From positions 1 through 64,000 of the forward strand of contig JAVVSK010000007.1 of the NCBI GenBank assembly GCA_036654235.1: a stretch of DNA of 64,000 nt. Direction: 5' to 3'. The position numbers and the translations under genes are program-made. This stretch comes from JAVVSK01 sp036654235 (lineage in GTDB: Bacteria; Bacillota; Clostridia; Christensenellales; CAG-138). Within the stretch, counting starts at the first letter, position 1, and the number at the start of each line of letters is the position of its first letter. Of this stretch, positions 26,126 to 35,527 are shown one piece after another. A model generated the notes under the pieces. It did not search any database. It saw nothing but the letters and a program-made list of their open reading frames with translations, and was not told the origin of the DNA.

Positions 26126-27973
26126 ATGAGAAAGATTGAAGTTCTAATGAATGCGGTTGCTGATAAAATCGCGGCGGGGGAAGTGGTAGAAAGACCATCA
26201 TCCGCTCTTAAAGAATTGATTGAAAATTCTATAGACGCGGGAAGCACCGCTATATCGATTGAATTTACCGGAGGAGGACTCGAATATATGCGCGTATGCG
26301 ATAACGGATGCGGCATACCGCATAGCGAGGTAGAAACTGCTTTTTTACGCCATGCAACAAGTAAGGTTGCAACGTCTGAAGATTTGAACGCTATAATAAC
26401 CTTGGGTTTTCGTGGAGAGGCGCTTCCGTCTATTGCGTCGATTTCTCAGCTTACGATGAAAACGCGGGTTAAAAATTCAAACTGGGGAACCATTCTTCAA
26501 ATTAACGGCGGAGAGACGGTAACGCTCGAACCTTGCGGTTGTCCAGAGGGGACATCGGTTACCGTTGAAAACCTATTTTATAATGTTCCGGCGAGGCGCG
26601 CCTTTGTAAAATCCATAAGAACAGAAACAAATAGAATAGTAGACCTAATAAGCCGATTGATACTATCTCATCCGGAAATTTCTTTTAAACTTACGGGAAA
26701 TAATAGGCTTATTTGTAAGAGCCTTGGCGATGGGATCTTGCGAAACGCAGTTTATGGCGTTTTTGGCGCGGATATAATGCCTCATCTTAGAGACTTAAAG
26801 TTTGACGATGGGTATTTAAAGATAGACGGTCTTGTAGGCGATGAAACAATAGCTACGGCAAATAAACAGCGTCAATCAATATATGTAAACGGGCGCTATA
26901 TAAAGTCAAGAAACCTTACATATTCTACTGTACGTGCTTTTGATCAGCGTATAATGAGGGGATCGTTCCCGTTTTTAACGGCGAACTTTATTATCGCGCC
27001 GGAGGAAATCAACGTAAATGTTCATCCTAATAAAATGGAAGTGCGATTTAAAAACGAGGAGCGCGTTACATTTGCTCTTGTTAGCGCGATAAAGGAAGCT
27101 TTAGGAGGATATACAATTCCGGAGATATTGAGTCATAAGGATGAAAATCTTCCGTATTTCAAAAAGCAGTCATATGAGCCGCCTCGTTCTCGAAATCTTT
27201 TAGGCAATGAGCGTCCATATGTTTCTACATACACTCAGGCGGTTAATCTTCAAGATTCCGGAAGTCTGCCCTATAATTTTGAAAAAATTGGAGCTTTTTG
27301 CTCTGAAAAAGCGGATGGTAAAAAAAATATTGAGCTAACTTCGAGTAAGGGACGGAGATCAAACCTAGAACAGTCTGTTTTGATCCGTATTCCGGACGTT
27401 GAAAATCCATATAAAATAATCGGATCTGCTTTCAATACCTATTGGTTTATAGAGCAGGAGGGCGAGCTTTTAATTTTAGATCAACATGCGGCGCACGAGA
27501 GGCTTCTCTATGAGAAATATACCTCTGAGGACGCTGAATCTCTAACGCAAACTTTTTTAATACCTCTGACTATTCACCTTACGCCTATGGAATATGACGT
27601 GTTTCAGGAAAATCAGGCTGCCTTTAAAGAGCTGGGCTTTCTTATAGACCAATTTGGGGAGCAGACGATAAGTCTTCGCGGGATACCGAACATACTTGGT
27701 AAAACCGACGCAGAGGCTGTTCTTCGTGAAACATTGGAAAAGATTAAAGACAATAAAAAGCTGACGACCGTTGAGCTAAAGCGTGATGCTGTTATAAAGG
27801 CGGCGTGCAAACATGCGGTTAAGGGCGGGAGTATTGTCGATATTGAGGCGGTAAAAAAAATAATTGCCGAGTTTAATACGGGAACCGTTCCGCTAACTTG
27901 TCCACACGGTCGTCCTATTATCGTTAAATTTACTAAAAACGAGATTGAAAAGTTCTTTAAAAGAATAGTATGA
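26126..27973 (+). CDS. mutL: DNA mismatch repair protein MutL (endonuclease type)
   Basis: A 615 aa GHKL ATPase acting after MutS. ATPase motifs: ELIENSIDAGST, DNGCGI, GFRGEALPSIASIS. The C-terminal domain has the metal-binding endonuclease motif DQHAAHERLLYE (about residues 452-463), with ACKHAVKGG and CPHGRPI, so it should nick DNA itself, as in bacteria without MutH. It starts 3 bases after mutS and overlaps miaA by 4 bases. Confidence 0.96.
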   Translation: MRKIEVLMNAVADKIAAGEVVERPSSALKELIENSIDAGSTAISIEFTGGGLEYMRVCDNGCGIPHSEVETAFLRHATSKVATSEDLNAIITLGFRGEALPSIASISQLTMKTRVKNSNWGTILQINGGETVTLEPCGCPEGTSVTVENLFYNVPARRAFVKSIRTETNRIVDLISRLILSHPEISFKLTGNNRLICKSLGDGILRNAVYGVFGADIMPHLRDLKFDDGYLKIDGLVGDETIATANKQRQSIYVNGRYIKSRNLTYSTVRAFDQRIMRGSFPFLTANFIIAPEEINVNVHPNKMEVRFKNEERVTFALVSAIKEALGGYTIPEILSHKDENLPYFKKQSYEPPRSRNLLGNERPYVSTYTQAVNLQDSGSLPYNFEKIGAFCSEKADGKKNIELTSSKGRRSNLEQSVLIRIPDVENPYKIIGSAFNTYWFIEQEGELLILDQHAAHERLLYEKYTSEDAESLTQTFLIPLTIHLTPMEYDVFQENQAAFKELGFLIDQFGEQTISLRGIPNILGKTDAEAVLRETLEKIKDNKKLTTVELKRDAVIKAACKHAVKGGSIVDIEAVKKIIAEFNTGTVPLTCPHGRPIIVKFTKNEIEKFFKRIV

Positions 27974-28938
27974 GCGGAAAAGTAAATATAGCCGTAATAG
28001 TCGGAGCGACGGCGACAGGAAAGAGCGCTCTTTCCGTTGCCGTCGCGCAGCGCATAAAAAACGCGGAAATAGTAACAGCTGATTCGGCGCAGATTTATCG
28101 CGGAATGAATATAGGAACCGCGAAGCCGACTTTAAACGAAATGGGTGGCGTACCTCATCATATGATAGACGTTGCGGATATAGTGGAAACGGATTTCAGC
28201 GTTGCAAAATATAAACAGTTGGCCAGCTCGGTTATAAACGATATTGCTTCGCGGGGGAAAATCCCGATTGTTGCGGGGGGGACGGGACTTTATATAAATT
28301 CTATTACATACCCCCTCAGCTTTCAAAATATTCCCCCAAACATTGAGCTACGCGAGAAATTTGGAGCTATCGAAGAAAGAAACAAGGGCGCTCTTCATGA
28401 ACTTTTAACTCATATTGATCCGGAAAGAGCGGCGCTGTTACATCCTAACGATATAAAGAGGGTGATCCGCGCACTGGAAATATATTATCAAAGCGAGATT
28501 AAGCCGTCATCAATGGATTCGGATTTTGTTAATGACCGCGGGGACGAAACCGAGTTCGAACCTATTATAGTTGGGCTAACTATGCCGCGGGTGGAATTAT
28601 ATGCGCGTATAAACGAGAGAGTCGATAAAATGATGGAAGCGGGACTATTAGACGAGGTAAAGGGACTTTTAAAAGCCGGATACAACTCCGATTCTCCGGC
28701 GTTTTCAGCGCTTGGATATCGGCAGCTTATAAGTTATATTGAGGGAAGTATCGATTTAAAACAGGCGGTTGAGGATATTAAGCTAAAGACACGTCGTTTT
28801 GCTAAGAGACAGGAAACATGGTTTAAACGTGATAAGCGCATATCTTGGTTGAAAGCAGATAGTTCGGGTATCGGGGACTCGCTTTTAAACGAAACATGCG
28901 ATATTTTTTCAGAGAGGGGGCTTTTTACTTTAAAATGA
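27970..28938 (+). CDS. miaA: tRNA dimethylallyltransferase
   Basis: It transfers the dimethylallyl group to A37 of tRNAs reading UNN codons, making the substrate of MiaB. P-loop GATATGKSALS at residues 12-22; DSAQIYRGMNIGTAKP; AGGTGLYINSI; FKRDKRISWL near the C-terminus. Length 322 aa is normal. It overlaps mutL (ATGA) and hfq (ATGA). Confidence 0.96.
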   Translation: MSGKVNIAVIVGATATGKSALSVAVAQRIKNAEIVTADSAQIYRGMNIGTAKPTLNEMGGVPHHMIDVADIVETDFSVAKYKQLASSVINDIASRGKIPIVAGGTGLYINSITYPLSFQNIPPNIELREKFGAIEERNKGALHELLTHIDPERAALLHPNDIKRVIRALEIYYQSEIKPSSMDSDFVNDRGDETEFEPIIVGLTMPRVELYARINERVDKMMEAGLLDEVKGLLKAGYNSDSPAFSALGYRQLISYIEGSIDLKQAVEDIKLKTRRFAKRQETWFKRDKRISWLKADSSGIGDSLLNETCDIFSERGLFTLK

Positions 28939-29180
28939 AGCAGATCAATCTACAGGACGGATTTTTAAACGCGCTTAGAAAGAGTAAGGCAACGGTAACT
29001 CTCGTTACGACGAACGGATTTCAAATGAAAAATGCGGTAGTTTTGAGCTTTGATAACTATGCAGTGCTTTTAATCTTCGATGGTCGCGAAACTCTTGTTT
29101 TTAAGCACGCAATATCGTCGATAATAGCAAACAATGAACTTAATTTTATGGCTGAGGTAAAATATGACGATGCAGAGTAA
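28935..29180 (+). CDS. hfq: RNA chaperone Hfq
   Basis: An 81 aa Sm-like protein. Sm1 covers FLNALRKSKATVTLVTTNGF through VLSFDNYAVLLIF, and Sm2 has the hallmark FKHAISSI (the KH pair of the U-binding face). The usual VTLFL and GIKLKG elements are altered (VTLVT, GFQMKN), so it is somewhat divergent. The open frame reaches 28896; the ATG at 28935 is chosen because it overlaps the miaA stop and starts at the family N-terminus MKQINLQDG. The miaA-hfq order is conserved across many bacteria. Confidence 0.92.
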   Translation: MKQINLQDGFLNALRKSKATVTLVTTNGFQMKNAVVLSFDNYAVLLIFDGRETLVFKHAISSIIANNELNFMAEVKYDDAE

Positions 29181-30417
29181 AACAGCGGCGAAAATGATAG
29201 AGGCGGCAGAGCGCGAGCTTTCGCCTGTTTTTTTCCGTATAGACGAAATAGAATATGAAAATACGGAACGTATATTGAATTCATTTTTAGAAAATCGCGT
29301 TGGAACGCGTCATTTTTCTCCTACAACGGGATATGGATATGATGATATTGGGCGCGATACATTGGATAAGCTTTTTGCTAACGCGCTATTTTGTGAAGAT
29401 GCCCTCGTTCGTTCGCATATTGTTTCTGGAACGCACGCGATTTTTTTAGCATTGAGTGGGCTTTTATCGAGTTCCGAAACGCTGCTTTCGATTACGGGAA
29501 CGCCATATGATACGCTGCAAACGGCGATAGGGTTGACCGGGGAGGCGACGCGCGCCTCGCTTATCGGGCGTGGCGTAAACTATAGGGAAATACCGATTAC
29601 GGAAAAAGGTGGATTGAATTTAAATTCGTTAAAAGAGGAATTGAAACTTAAACCGAGAATTGCTTATATTCAGAGGTCACGCGGCTATGCCTGGAGAGAT
29701 TCGATAAGCCTATCTGCAATGAAAGAGGCATTTAAACTGATAAAATCGGACTCGCCGGAAACGCTCATAGTCGTAGATAATTGCTACGGCGAATTTACAG
29801 CGGTTAAAGAACCTACATGCTTCGGCGCGGATATAATAATAGGCTCGCTGATAAAAAACCCGGGCGGCGGTCTTGCGCCGACGGGCGGATATATAGCGGG
29901 GAAAGCGAAGCTTATTGGAGAAATAGCCGAAACGCTAACCGTCCCTGGAATGGGACGCGAGGTCGGATCATACGCAGGAAGCTACCGAGCGTTTTATCAG
30001 GGACTTTTCATGGCTCCTCATGTCGTTGCGGAGAGTTTAAAAACGGCGGCTCTTTTCGCGAAGCTTTTTGAAGACCTCGGGTTTGAAACGAAACCGCGTT
30101 CAAATGACGAAAGGTCCGATATAGTTCAATCGCTGAGGTTTAATTCGCGCGAAGCTCTTATAGCTTTTATACAGAGCGTACAGGCGACATCGCCCGTAGA
30201 CGGATATGCACTTCCCGAGCCTTGGGATATGCCTGGGTATGACGATAAAGTAATAATGGCGGCGGGGACATTCGTTTCGGGAGCATCTATCGAGCTTAGC
30301 GCCGACGCGCCAATAAGAGAACCATATACAGCATATATTCAGGGCGCGCTTTCATATGCGCACGGAAAAATCGGAGCTAAACGCGCCATTGCGGCTATTT
30401 TAGAAACTCAAAAATGA
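29164..30417 (+). CDS. PLP-dependent methionine gamma-lyase-like protein (aluminium resistance family)
   Basis: A 417 aa fold-type I PLP enzyme of the family called Met_gamma_lyase or aluminium resistance protein (YnbB of Bacillus). The PLP lysine lies in GSLIKNPGGGLAPTGGYIAG, with VVDNCYGEFT just before it supplying the aspartate, and SGTHAIFLALSG the phosphate-binding segment. Exact reaction is not established; a C-S lyase is assumed. It overlaps hfq by 17 bases and uvrC by 4. Position next to hfq matches Bacillus ynbB. ATGs at 29164 and 29170 are both possible starts. Confidence 0.88.
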   Translation: MTMQSKTAAKMIEAAERELSPVFFRIDEIEYENTERILNSFLENRVGTRHFSPTTGYGYDDIGRDTLDKLFANALFCEDALVRSHIVSGTHAIFLALSGLLSSSETLLSITGTPYDTLQTAIGLTGEATRASLIGRGVNYREIPITEKGGLNLNSLKEELKLKPRIAYIQRSRGYAWRDSISLSAMKEAFKLIKSDSPETLIVVDNCYGEFTAVKEPTCFGADIIIGSLIKNPGGGLAPTGGYIAGKAKLIGEIAETLTVPGMGREVGSYAGSYRAFYQGLFMAPHVVAESLKTAALFAKLFEDLGFETKPRSNDERSDIVQSLRFNSREALIAFIQSVQATSPVDGYALPEPWDMPGYDDKVIMAAGTFVSGASIELSADAPIREPYTAYIQGALSYAHGKIGAKRAIAAILETQK

Positions 30418-32243
30418 ACGATCTAATTGCGGAAAAGCTTAAACTTTTACCCGGCACATCGGGGGTTTATAAGATGTTTGGAGCTTCCGGCATTGTCATA
30501 TACGTTGGCAAGGCGGTAAGCCTTAAAAACCGCGTTCGCCAATATTTTCAATCGGGCGAAAAGCCACCTAAGGTTGCCGCGATGGTCGCGAATATAGAAG
30601 ATTTCGAATACATACTAACGAAAAACGAAACGGAAGCGCTAACTCTCGAAAGCAACCTTATAAAGCAGTTTCAGCCGCGTTACAATATACTCTTAAAGGA
30701 CGATAAACAGTTTCCATACGTAAGATTGGATATAAAAAAAGATTTTCCGCGCTTTGAGGTAGTGAGAAGGGTAAGGGACGACGGAGCAAGATATTTTGGA
30801 CCTTATCTCAGCGGAATAGCTCTAAAGGAATCTCTCGACATAATAAGGAACAACTATCCTGTTCGCCAATGTAAAAAAGATATTGAAAAGGCGATAGCGC
30901 GCCGCGAAAGACCATGTCTTATGTATCACATAGGAAAATGCTGCGCGCCATGTACGGGGCTGGTAACCCGAGAAGAATATTACGCATTATTAGACGAAAT
31001 AAGTTCGTTTTTATCCGGGAACGTTGAGCCGGTCGTAAAAATGCTTACCCAAAAAATGCTTGAAGCATCGGATATAATGGACTATGAACTGGCGGCGGGG
31101 CTAAGGGATAGAATTCGCGCGATAAAGGGGCTTTCAGAAAAGCAAACGGCGATAGCCGCGAGCGACGTAGACAGAGATATCTTTGCGCTTCGCGTTGCGG
31201 AGGATTATAGTCTTATATTCGCGGTTTTTGTCAGAAACGGAAAAGTCGTTGGAACGGAAGACTATGCGCTTATGGCTTTTGAGGAACCGGACAGCGAGTT
31301 AATCGCGTCCTTTATAAAGCAATATTATATTGAAGCCGTTTTTATACCCCGGGAAATATTGGTTTCCGTCGTTCCGGATGATAGGGAGTCGATTGAGCTT
31401 TGGCTAAGAGAACGGTCTTCTCATGTAACGAGGATAATAAAACCCGAGCGCGGTGAAAAACGAAGCCTAGTTGACTTTGCAGTTAATAATGCGAACGACC
31501 TTGTTATAAAACGAAAGGAACTAAAAAATAGAGAGTTTGAACGCGGGGAAGGTGCTCTCGTTGAACTTTCGCTCCTTATCGGAATGGACAACATACCGAG
31601 CAGAATAGAATGCTATGATATATCGCATACGGCAGGGATGGATGCGGTAGGAGCTATGATCGTATTTACGGACGGAAAACCGGATAAAAAAGAGTATCGC
31701 CGATTTAAACTCCGCGAAAATGAAAATGGAGACGATTATATGGCTGTAAACGAGGTTTTAACGCGAAGATTTAACCGCGCTAAAAGCGATGTAAAATTTC
31801 AGATAATGCCGGATCTTATTATTGTTGACGGTGGGAGAGGTCAGCTTAACGTTGTTCTAAAGGTGCTTTCGGATTTTTCAATTTCGCATATACCGGCGAT
31901 TGGTCTTGCTGAAAAGAACGAAGAACTTATATTGAAGGACGTTGAGACACCGATAACTTTAAAACGTTCAAACCTAACCTTGCATTTAATTGAGCGTATA
32001 AGGGACGAGGCGCATCGTTTTGCAATAACGTATCATAGAAGCCTACGTTCAAAATCCGCGCTTTACTCCGTACTGGATAATATAAACGGTGTTGGCGATA
32101 AGAGAAAGCGCGCTCTGTTCGATGCCTTTTTAACGGTAACAGCAATAAAGGTGGCGAGTATCGAGGATATAGCGAAAGTTAAAGGTCTAACAAAATCAAG
32201 CGCCGAAGCAGTATATGAATATTTTCATAAAAGCAGCGATTAA
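30414..32243 (+). CDS. uvrC: excinuclease ABC subunit C
   Basis: The nuclease that makes both incisions in nucleotide excision repair with UvrB. The 609 aa protein has the GIY-YIG domain (GTSGVYKMF and IVIYVGKAVSLKNRV), a cysteine cluster (CLMYHIGKCCAPC), the UVR helix pair near 200-235, an RNase H-like domain with CYDISH and IVDGGRGQL, and C-terminal helix-hairpin-helix motifs (NINGVGDKRKRAL). It overlaps the PLP lyase gene by 4 bases and ends the run. Confidence 0.96.
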   Translation: MNDLIAEKLKLLPGTSGVYKMFGASGIVIYVGKAVSLKNRVRQYFQSGEKPPKVAAMVANIEDFEYILTKNETEALTLESNLIKQFQPRYNILLKDDKQFPYVRLDIKKDFPRFEVVRRVRDDGARYFGPYLSGIALKESLDIIRNNYPVRQCKKDIEKAIARRERPCLMYHIGKCCAPCTGLVTREEYYALLDEISSFLSGNVEPVVKMLTQKMLEASDIMDYELAAGLRDRIRAIKGLSEKQTAIAASDVDRDIFALRVAEDYSLIFAVFVRNGKVVGTEDYALMAFEEPDSELIASFIKQYYIEAVFIPREILVSVVPDDRESIELWLRERSSHVTRIIKPERGEKRSLVDFAVNNANDLVIKRKELKNREFERGEGALVELSLLIGMDNIPSRIECYDISHTAGMDAVGAMIVFTDGKPDKKEYRRFKLRENENGDDYMAVNEVLTRRFNRAKSDVKFQIMPDLIIVDGGRGQLNVVLKVLSDFSISHIPAIGLAEKNEELILKDVETPITLKRSNLTLHLIERIRDEAHRFAITYHRSLRSKSALYSVLDNINGVGDKRKRALFDAFLTVTAIKVASIEDIAKVKGLTKSSAEAVYEYFHKSSD

Positions 32244-32371
32244 TTTACGGTGTAAAAAAGCTTAGCGCGGAAGCTCATATGGATTTAATCCGATTTTTAA
32301 ATTTATAAAGTGTGCGCAATTAAACAAATGTGATATTTTTGTTATTTCAAAGCATTTTCGCCGAAAAAGGG

Positions 32372-32400
32372 TTGGTTTGTCGATGATTTAGTGATAGAAT
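32372..32400 (+). promoter_or_regulatory. predicted promoter giving a leaderless DUF5685 mRNA
   Basis: TTGGTT (32372-32377), a 17-base spacer ending in TGA (extended -10), and TAGAAT (32395-32400). The expected start site, about 7 bases on, falls on the ATG at 32407. There is no Shine-Dalgarno sequence before that ATG, which fits leaderless translation. Confidence 0.45.
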
Positions 32401-32406
32401 ACTAAA

Positions 32407-33243
32407 ATGTTTGGTTATATAAAACCGAATAAGTCGGAACTTAAGGTTCGCGAGATGGCGCGCTACAATGCGTACTATTGCGGACTTTGTAAAAGAATAG
32501 GTAAAAGGTTCGGGCAACTCCCGCGTTCTCTTTTAAATTACGATTGTACTTTTGCCGCGCTTTTACTTTCGGGATTTAAAGCGACCCCTTGCTGTTCTTC
32601 GGGGAAATGCATCTATAAGCCGTTGAAAGCTCGTCACCCTATAATAACCGAGGATTCCGAGGCGCTTCGTTTTGCTGCCGACTTAAACGTATTACTCGCT
32701 TTTAATAAGCTTAAAGACGACATGAGTGACGAACGTAAGCCGATTTCATACGCGGGCTATGCTGTTTTTCTTTCGGCTTATAACCGCGCGAAGCGTTACC
32801 GCCCCGAGCTGGATCTTGTAGTATCGAGGGGTATAAAAAGCTTATCCGAACTTGAAAAAAATGACTGCAAAGAAATAGACGCAGTCGCGAATTCTTTTGC
32901 GGATATGATGAGAGAAATATTCGCTTGTGCTCCCCTGGAAAACGAGAGCGAAAGAACCCCTCTTTTGTTACTCGCTTTTAATCTCGGAAGATGGATATAT
33001 CTTATAGATGCGTTTGACGATAGGGCGAAGGATAAAAAGCGCGGCTCTTATAATCCGTTTAATGCGGGGAATATCGGGCTTGAGCGAGCAAAATATCTTC
33101 TAAATCAATCGCTTAACGAAGCGGTTTTGGCGTATGATATTTTAAATATCACTTCCGATAAATCAATATTGGACAATATAATGTATGACGGATGTTTTAC
33201 CGTTACACAAAATCTACTTAGGAGTGCGAATGAATCCTTATAA
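32407..33243 (+). CDS. DUF5685 family protein
   Basis: A 278 aa soluble protein recognised as DUF5685 from its opening FGYIKPNKSELKVREM and YNAYYCGLCKRIGKRFGQ, and CCSSGKC further in. Other features are helical: LAFNLGRWIYLIDAFDD resembles a helical metal- or prenyl-type bundle, but no catalytic motif is certain. Its end overlaps the J-domain gene by 14 bases; this pairing is common in Clostridia and suggests a joint task. No Shine-Dalgarno is visible. Confidence 0.78.
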   Translation: MFGYIKPNKSELKVREMARYNAYYCGLCKRIGKRFGQLPRSLLNYDCTFAALLLSGFKATPCCSSGKCIYKPLKARHPIITEDSEALRFAADLNVLLAFNKLKDDMSDERKPISYAGYAVFLSAYNRAKRYRPELDLVVSRGIKSLSELEKNDCKEIDAVANSFADMMREIFACAPLENESERTPLLLLAFNLGRWIYLIDAFDDRAKDKKRGSYNPFNAGNIGLERAKYLLNQSLNEAVLAYDILNITSDKSILDNIMYDGCFTVTQNLLRSANESL

Positions 33244-33886
33244 GGTGTTGGGCGTAAGCGAAAATGCGAGTCAGGAGGAGATACGAAGGTCGTATCTTGA
33301 GCTTGTAAAAAAGTATCATCCGGATAGGTATACGGACAATCCGCTCAAAGATCTCGCAAACGAAAAATTAAAAGAAATAAATGAAGCGTATGACTTAGTA
33401 ACGAAAAAGCAAACGAGTAATTCGGCGAGGGCGCGTGATGATTGGAGCTACGACAGCTACAGCGGAACGGGCGGAAGCTATAGCGGACCGGACGCTTCGG
33501 AGTTTTCGAGGGTAAGGCAGATGATAAATCAAAACAACCTCGATGCTGCAAAACAGTTGTTGGATGGGATAAATACTAGAAATGCCGAATGGTATTATCT
33601 CTATGGGATAATTTATCTGCGTCAGGGGTGGTATGATAAAGCGCGGGAATATATGCGCATGGCATATGAACAGGAACCGCAAAACGCCGAATATAAAAAT
33701 GCATATACGACGCTCAACAATTCGGGCAATCCATATGCTTCATATAGGGGAGGCACTTATAATTCTGCCAGAGGGGAAACGGGGACTTCGAATTCGTCAT
33801 GTTCGGGCTGCGATATGTGTTCGAGCCTTTTGTGTGCTGATTGTTGCTGCGAATGCATGGGCGGCGATCTTGTTAGATGTTGCTGA
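33230..33886 (+). CDS. DnaJ-domain protein with TPR-like region and Cys-rich tail
   Basis: 218 aa. The N-terminal J domain (about 1-60: NPYKVLGVSENASQEEIRRS, with HPD in KKYHPDRYT) would stimulate DnaK. A Gly/Ser/Tyr-rich linker follows, then a TPR-like helical pair (AEWYYLYGIIYLRQGWYDKA), and a tail with about eleven cysteines in the last 27 residues (CSGCDMC, CADCCCEC). It is not the housekeeping DnaJ, which has a zinc domain of CXXCXGXG repeats. The ATG at 33230 has AGGAG at the right distance; the upstream in-frame ATG at 33185 lies within the preceding gene and before the J domain. Coupled to DUF5685. Confidence 0.85.
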   Translation: MNPYKVLGVSENASQEEIRRSYLELVKKYHPDRYTDNPLKDLANEKLKEINEAYDLVTKKQTSNSARARDDWSYDSYSGTGGSYSGPDASEFSRVRQMINQNNLDAAKQLLDGINTRNAEWYYLYGIIYLRQGWYDKAREYMRMAYEQEPQNAEYKNAYTTLNNSGNPYASYRGGTYNSARGETGTSNSSCSGCDMCSSLLCADCCCECMGGDLVRCC

Positions 33887-33898
33887 GGTAAAAAAGCT

Positions 33899-34432
33899 AT
33901 GAAACTGAGTTCAACAAAAAAATTGACCCTAGGCGCTATGGTTGTAACGCTTACCGTTTTATCGCTCTACTTAACCGTTGCTATTCCGTATGTAAAGATG
34001 GCTTGTCTATTTATATCATCACTTTTTGTTTTTATACTTGCGGATGAGGGGGCTTATCTTTCTGCCGTTTTATCTTATTTAGCTGCCACTGCTATAGCGT
34101 TCTTTATTATTCCGGATAAGCTTATTTGGGCGGCTTACGCTATTCTTTGCGGTCATTTTGGTATATTTAAAACGTTTTTAGGGACAAAGCTGAAAGACCC
34201 GGTTATTGGTTTTGCGCTCAGACTTTTATATTGCAATGTGTTTTTGGGTATAGGGATTGCGGTCGCTATATATATAATTGGATTTGACATTGGTACGCTA
34301 AATTTAACGATTCCCCTTTGGGCAATATTAATAGTACTTGAAATTGCTCTCGTTGCTTTCGATATTCTCTATTCGTTCATGCAAAAAATCTATATTTTCA
34401 GATTTAAAAATCTTTTAATTTCAAAGAGATGA
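33899..34432 (+). CDS. polytopic membrane protein of unknown function
   Basis: A 177 aa protein with five or six membrane spans and short loops (first span starts at LTLGAMVVTLTVLSLYL). The opening and size resemble substrate-binding S components of ECF transporters or small clostridial membrane proteins beside the DUF5685/J-protein pair, but no family motif is clear. A GAGG site precedes it, 12 bases after the J-protein stop, so it is probably in the same operon. The hairpin at 34448-34488 follows. Confidence 0.6.
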   Translation: MKLSSTKKLTLGAMVVTLTVLSLYLTVAIPYVKMACLFISSLFVFILADEGAYLSAVLSYLAATAIAFFIIPDKLIWAAYAILCGHFGIFKTFLGTKLKDPVIGFALRLLYCNVFLGIGIAVAIYIIGFDIGTLNLTIPLWAILIVLEIALVAFDILYSFMQKIYIFRFKNLLISKR

Positions 34433-34447
34433 CACATATTTGATCCG

Positions 34448-34488
34448 ACCTTCATAAACTTTATAAAAGAAGTTTATGGAGGTTTTTT
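34448..34488 (+). promoter_or_regulatory. terminator-like hairpin that contains the ribosome binding site of the next gene
   Basis: A 14 bp stem (34448-34461 with 34470-34483, one G-T pair, 8-base loop) is followed by six T residues up to the ATG at 34489. The right arm includes GGAGG (34478-34482), the only Shine-Dalgarno of the lipoprotein gene. It can end upstream transcripts, and in any transcript that passes through it would hide the ribosome site. Confidence 0.75.
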
Positions 34489-35484
34489 ATGAAACGCATT
34501 GTTTTATTTCTTCTATGCGCGGTATTTGTTATTACTGCGTTTTCGGGCTGCACCGGAACGGGCGAGCTTAGAAAAGTTAAACTCAATGAGGTAACCCGAT
34601 CTGTTTTCTACGCACCGCTTTATGTTGCGGTGAGCAGAGGATTCTTTAAGGCGGAGGGCATTGAGCTTACTATAGAAACGGGCGGGGGAAGCGATAAGAG
34701 CATGACCGCGCTCTTAGCGAACGAAGCGGAGATCGCGCTAATGGGACCTGAAACGGGAGTCTACGTTGTAAATGAGGGAAAAGAGGAACACCCGATAATA
34801 ATAGGGCAACTTACGAAGCGCGACGGTTCGTTTTTAATGGGGCGCGAGGCGGATAGCGCCTTTAACTGGGAAAAACTTCGCGGGAAAACAGTAATAGCGG
34901 GCAGACCTGGCGGAATGCCATATATGACGCTCATGTACGTTTTGAAGCAGCATGGTATTATCCCCGATGTTGACGTAGAAATAATAAGCAATATACAATT
35001 TAGCCTTATGGGCGGTGCTTTTGAAGGTGGTACCGGCGACTATGTAACACTCTTTGAGCCGACCGCGTCGATGTTCCAATCTGCCGGAAAGGGTCATATA
35101 GTTGCCAACGTGGGTCTTGAATCAGGGGAGGTTCCTTATACGACATTTATGGTTAGAAAGAGCACAATAGAAAACGATAAGGATCTCGTAAGTGCATTTA
35201 TAAGGGCAATATATAAAGCGCAGCAATGGGTAAAGACCGCGAAAAATAACGATATCGCGATTGCGATGCAACCGTTTTTTCCGGACACAGATATAGCCAC
35301 TCTCGAATCGGTTGCTAAAAGCTATCGCGAAACCGACTCTTGGATGCAGACTCCGGTTATGACGGAAAGCGCGTTTGCAAGGCTTCAGGATATAATAGAC
35401 GGGGCGGGCGAATTGAAAGCTCGCGTAAACTTTAAGGATCTTGTGGATAATAGCTTTGCTGAAGAGGCGGTTAAAAACGGTTGA
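34489..35484 (+). CDS. ABC transporter substrate-binding lipoprotein (SsuA/THI5-like)
   Basis: A 331 aa exported lipoprotein: signal peptide with lipobox FSGC at about 17-20, then a periplasmic-binding fold of the NMT1/THI5/SsuA type (YAPLYVAVSRGFFKAEGIELTI; ANEAEIALMGPETGVYV). Relatives bind sulfonates, nitrate, thiamine precursors or similar small molecules; the ligand is not clear. No permease or ATPase gene is next to it, so the rest of the transporter is elsewhere. Its ribosome site lies inside the hairpin just upstream, which implies conditional translation. Confidence 0.87.
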   Translation: MKRIVLFLLCAVFVITAFSGCTGTGELRKVKLNEVTRSVFYAPLYVAVSRGFFKAEGIELTIETGGGSDKSMTALLANEAEIALMGPETGVYVVNEGKEEHPIIIGQLTKRDGSFLMGREADSAFNWEKLRGKTVIAGRPGGMPYMTLMYVLKQHGIIPDVDVEIISNIQFSLMGGAFEGGTGDYVTLFEPTASMFQSAGKGHIVANVGLESGEVPYTTFMVRKSTIENDKDLVSAFIRAIYKAQQWVKTAKNNDIAIAMQPFFPDTDIATLESVAKSYRETDSWMQTPVMTESAFARLQDIIDGAGELKARVNFKDLVDNSFAEEAVKNG

Positions 35485-35527
35485 GAATTTAAATTAAATG
35501 TAAACCCTAAAAAACTATGGCATTTTG

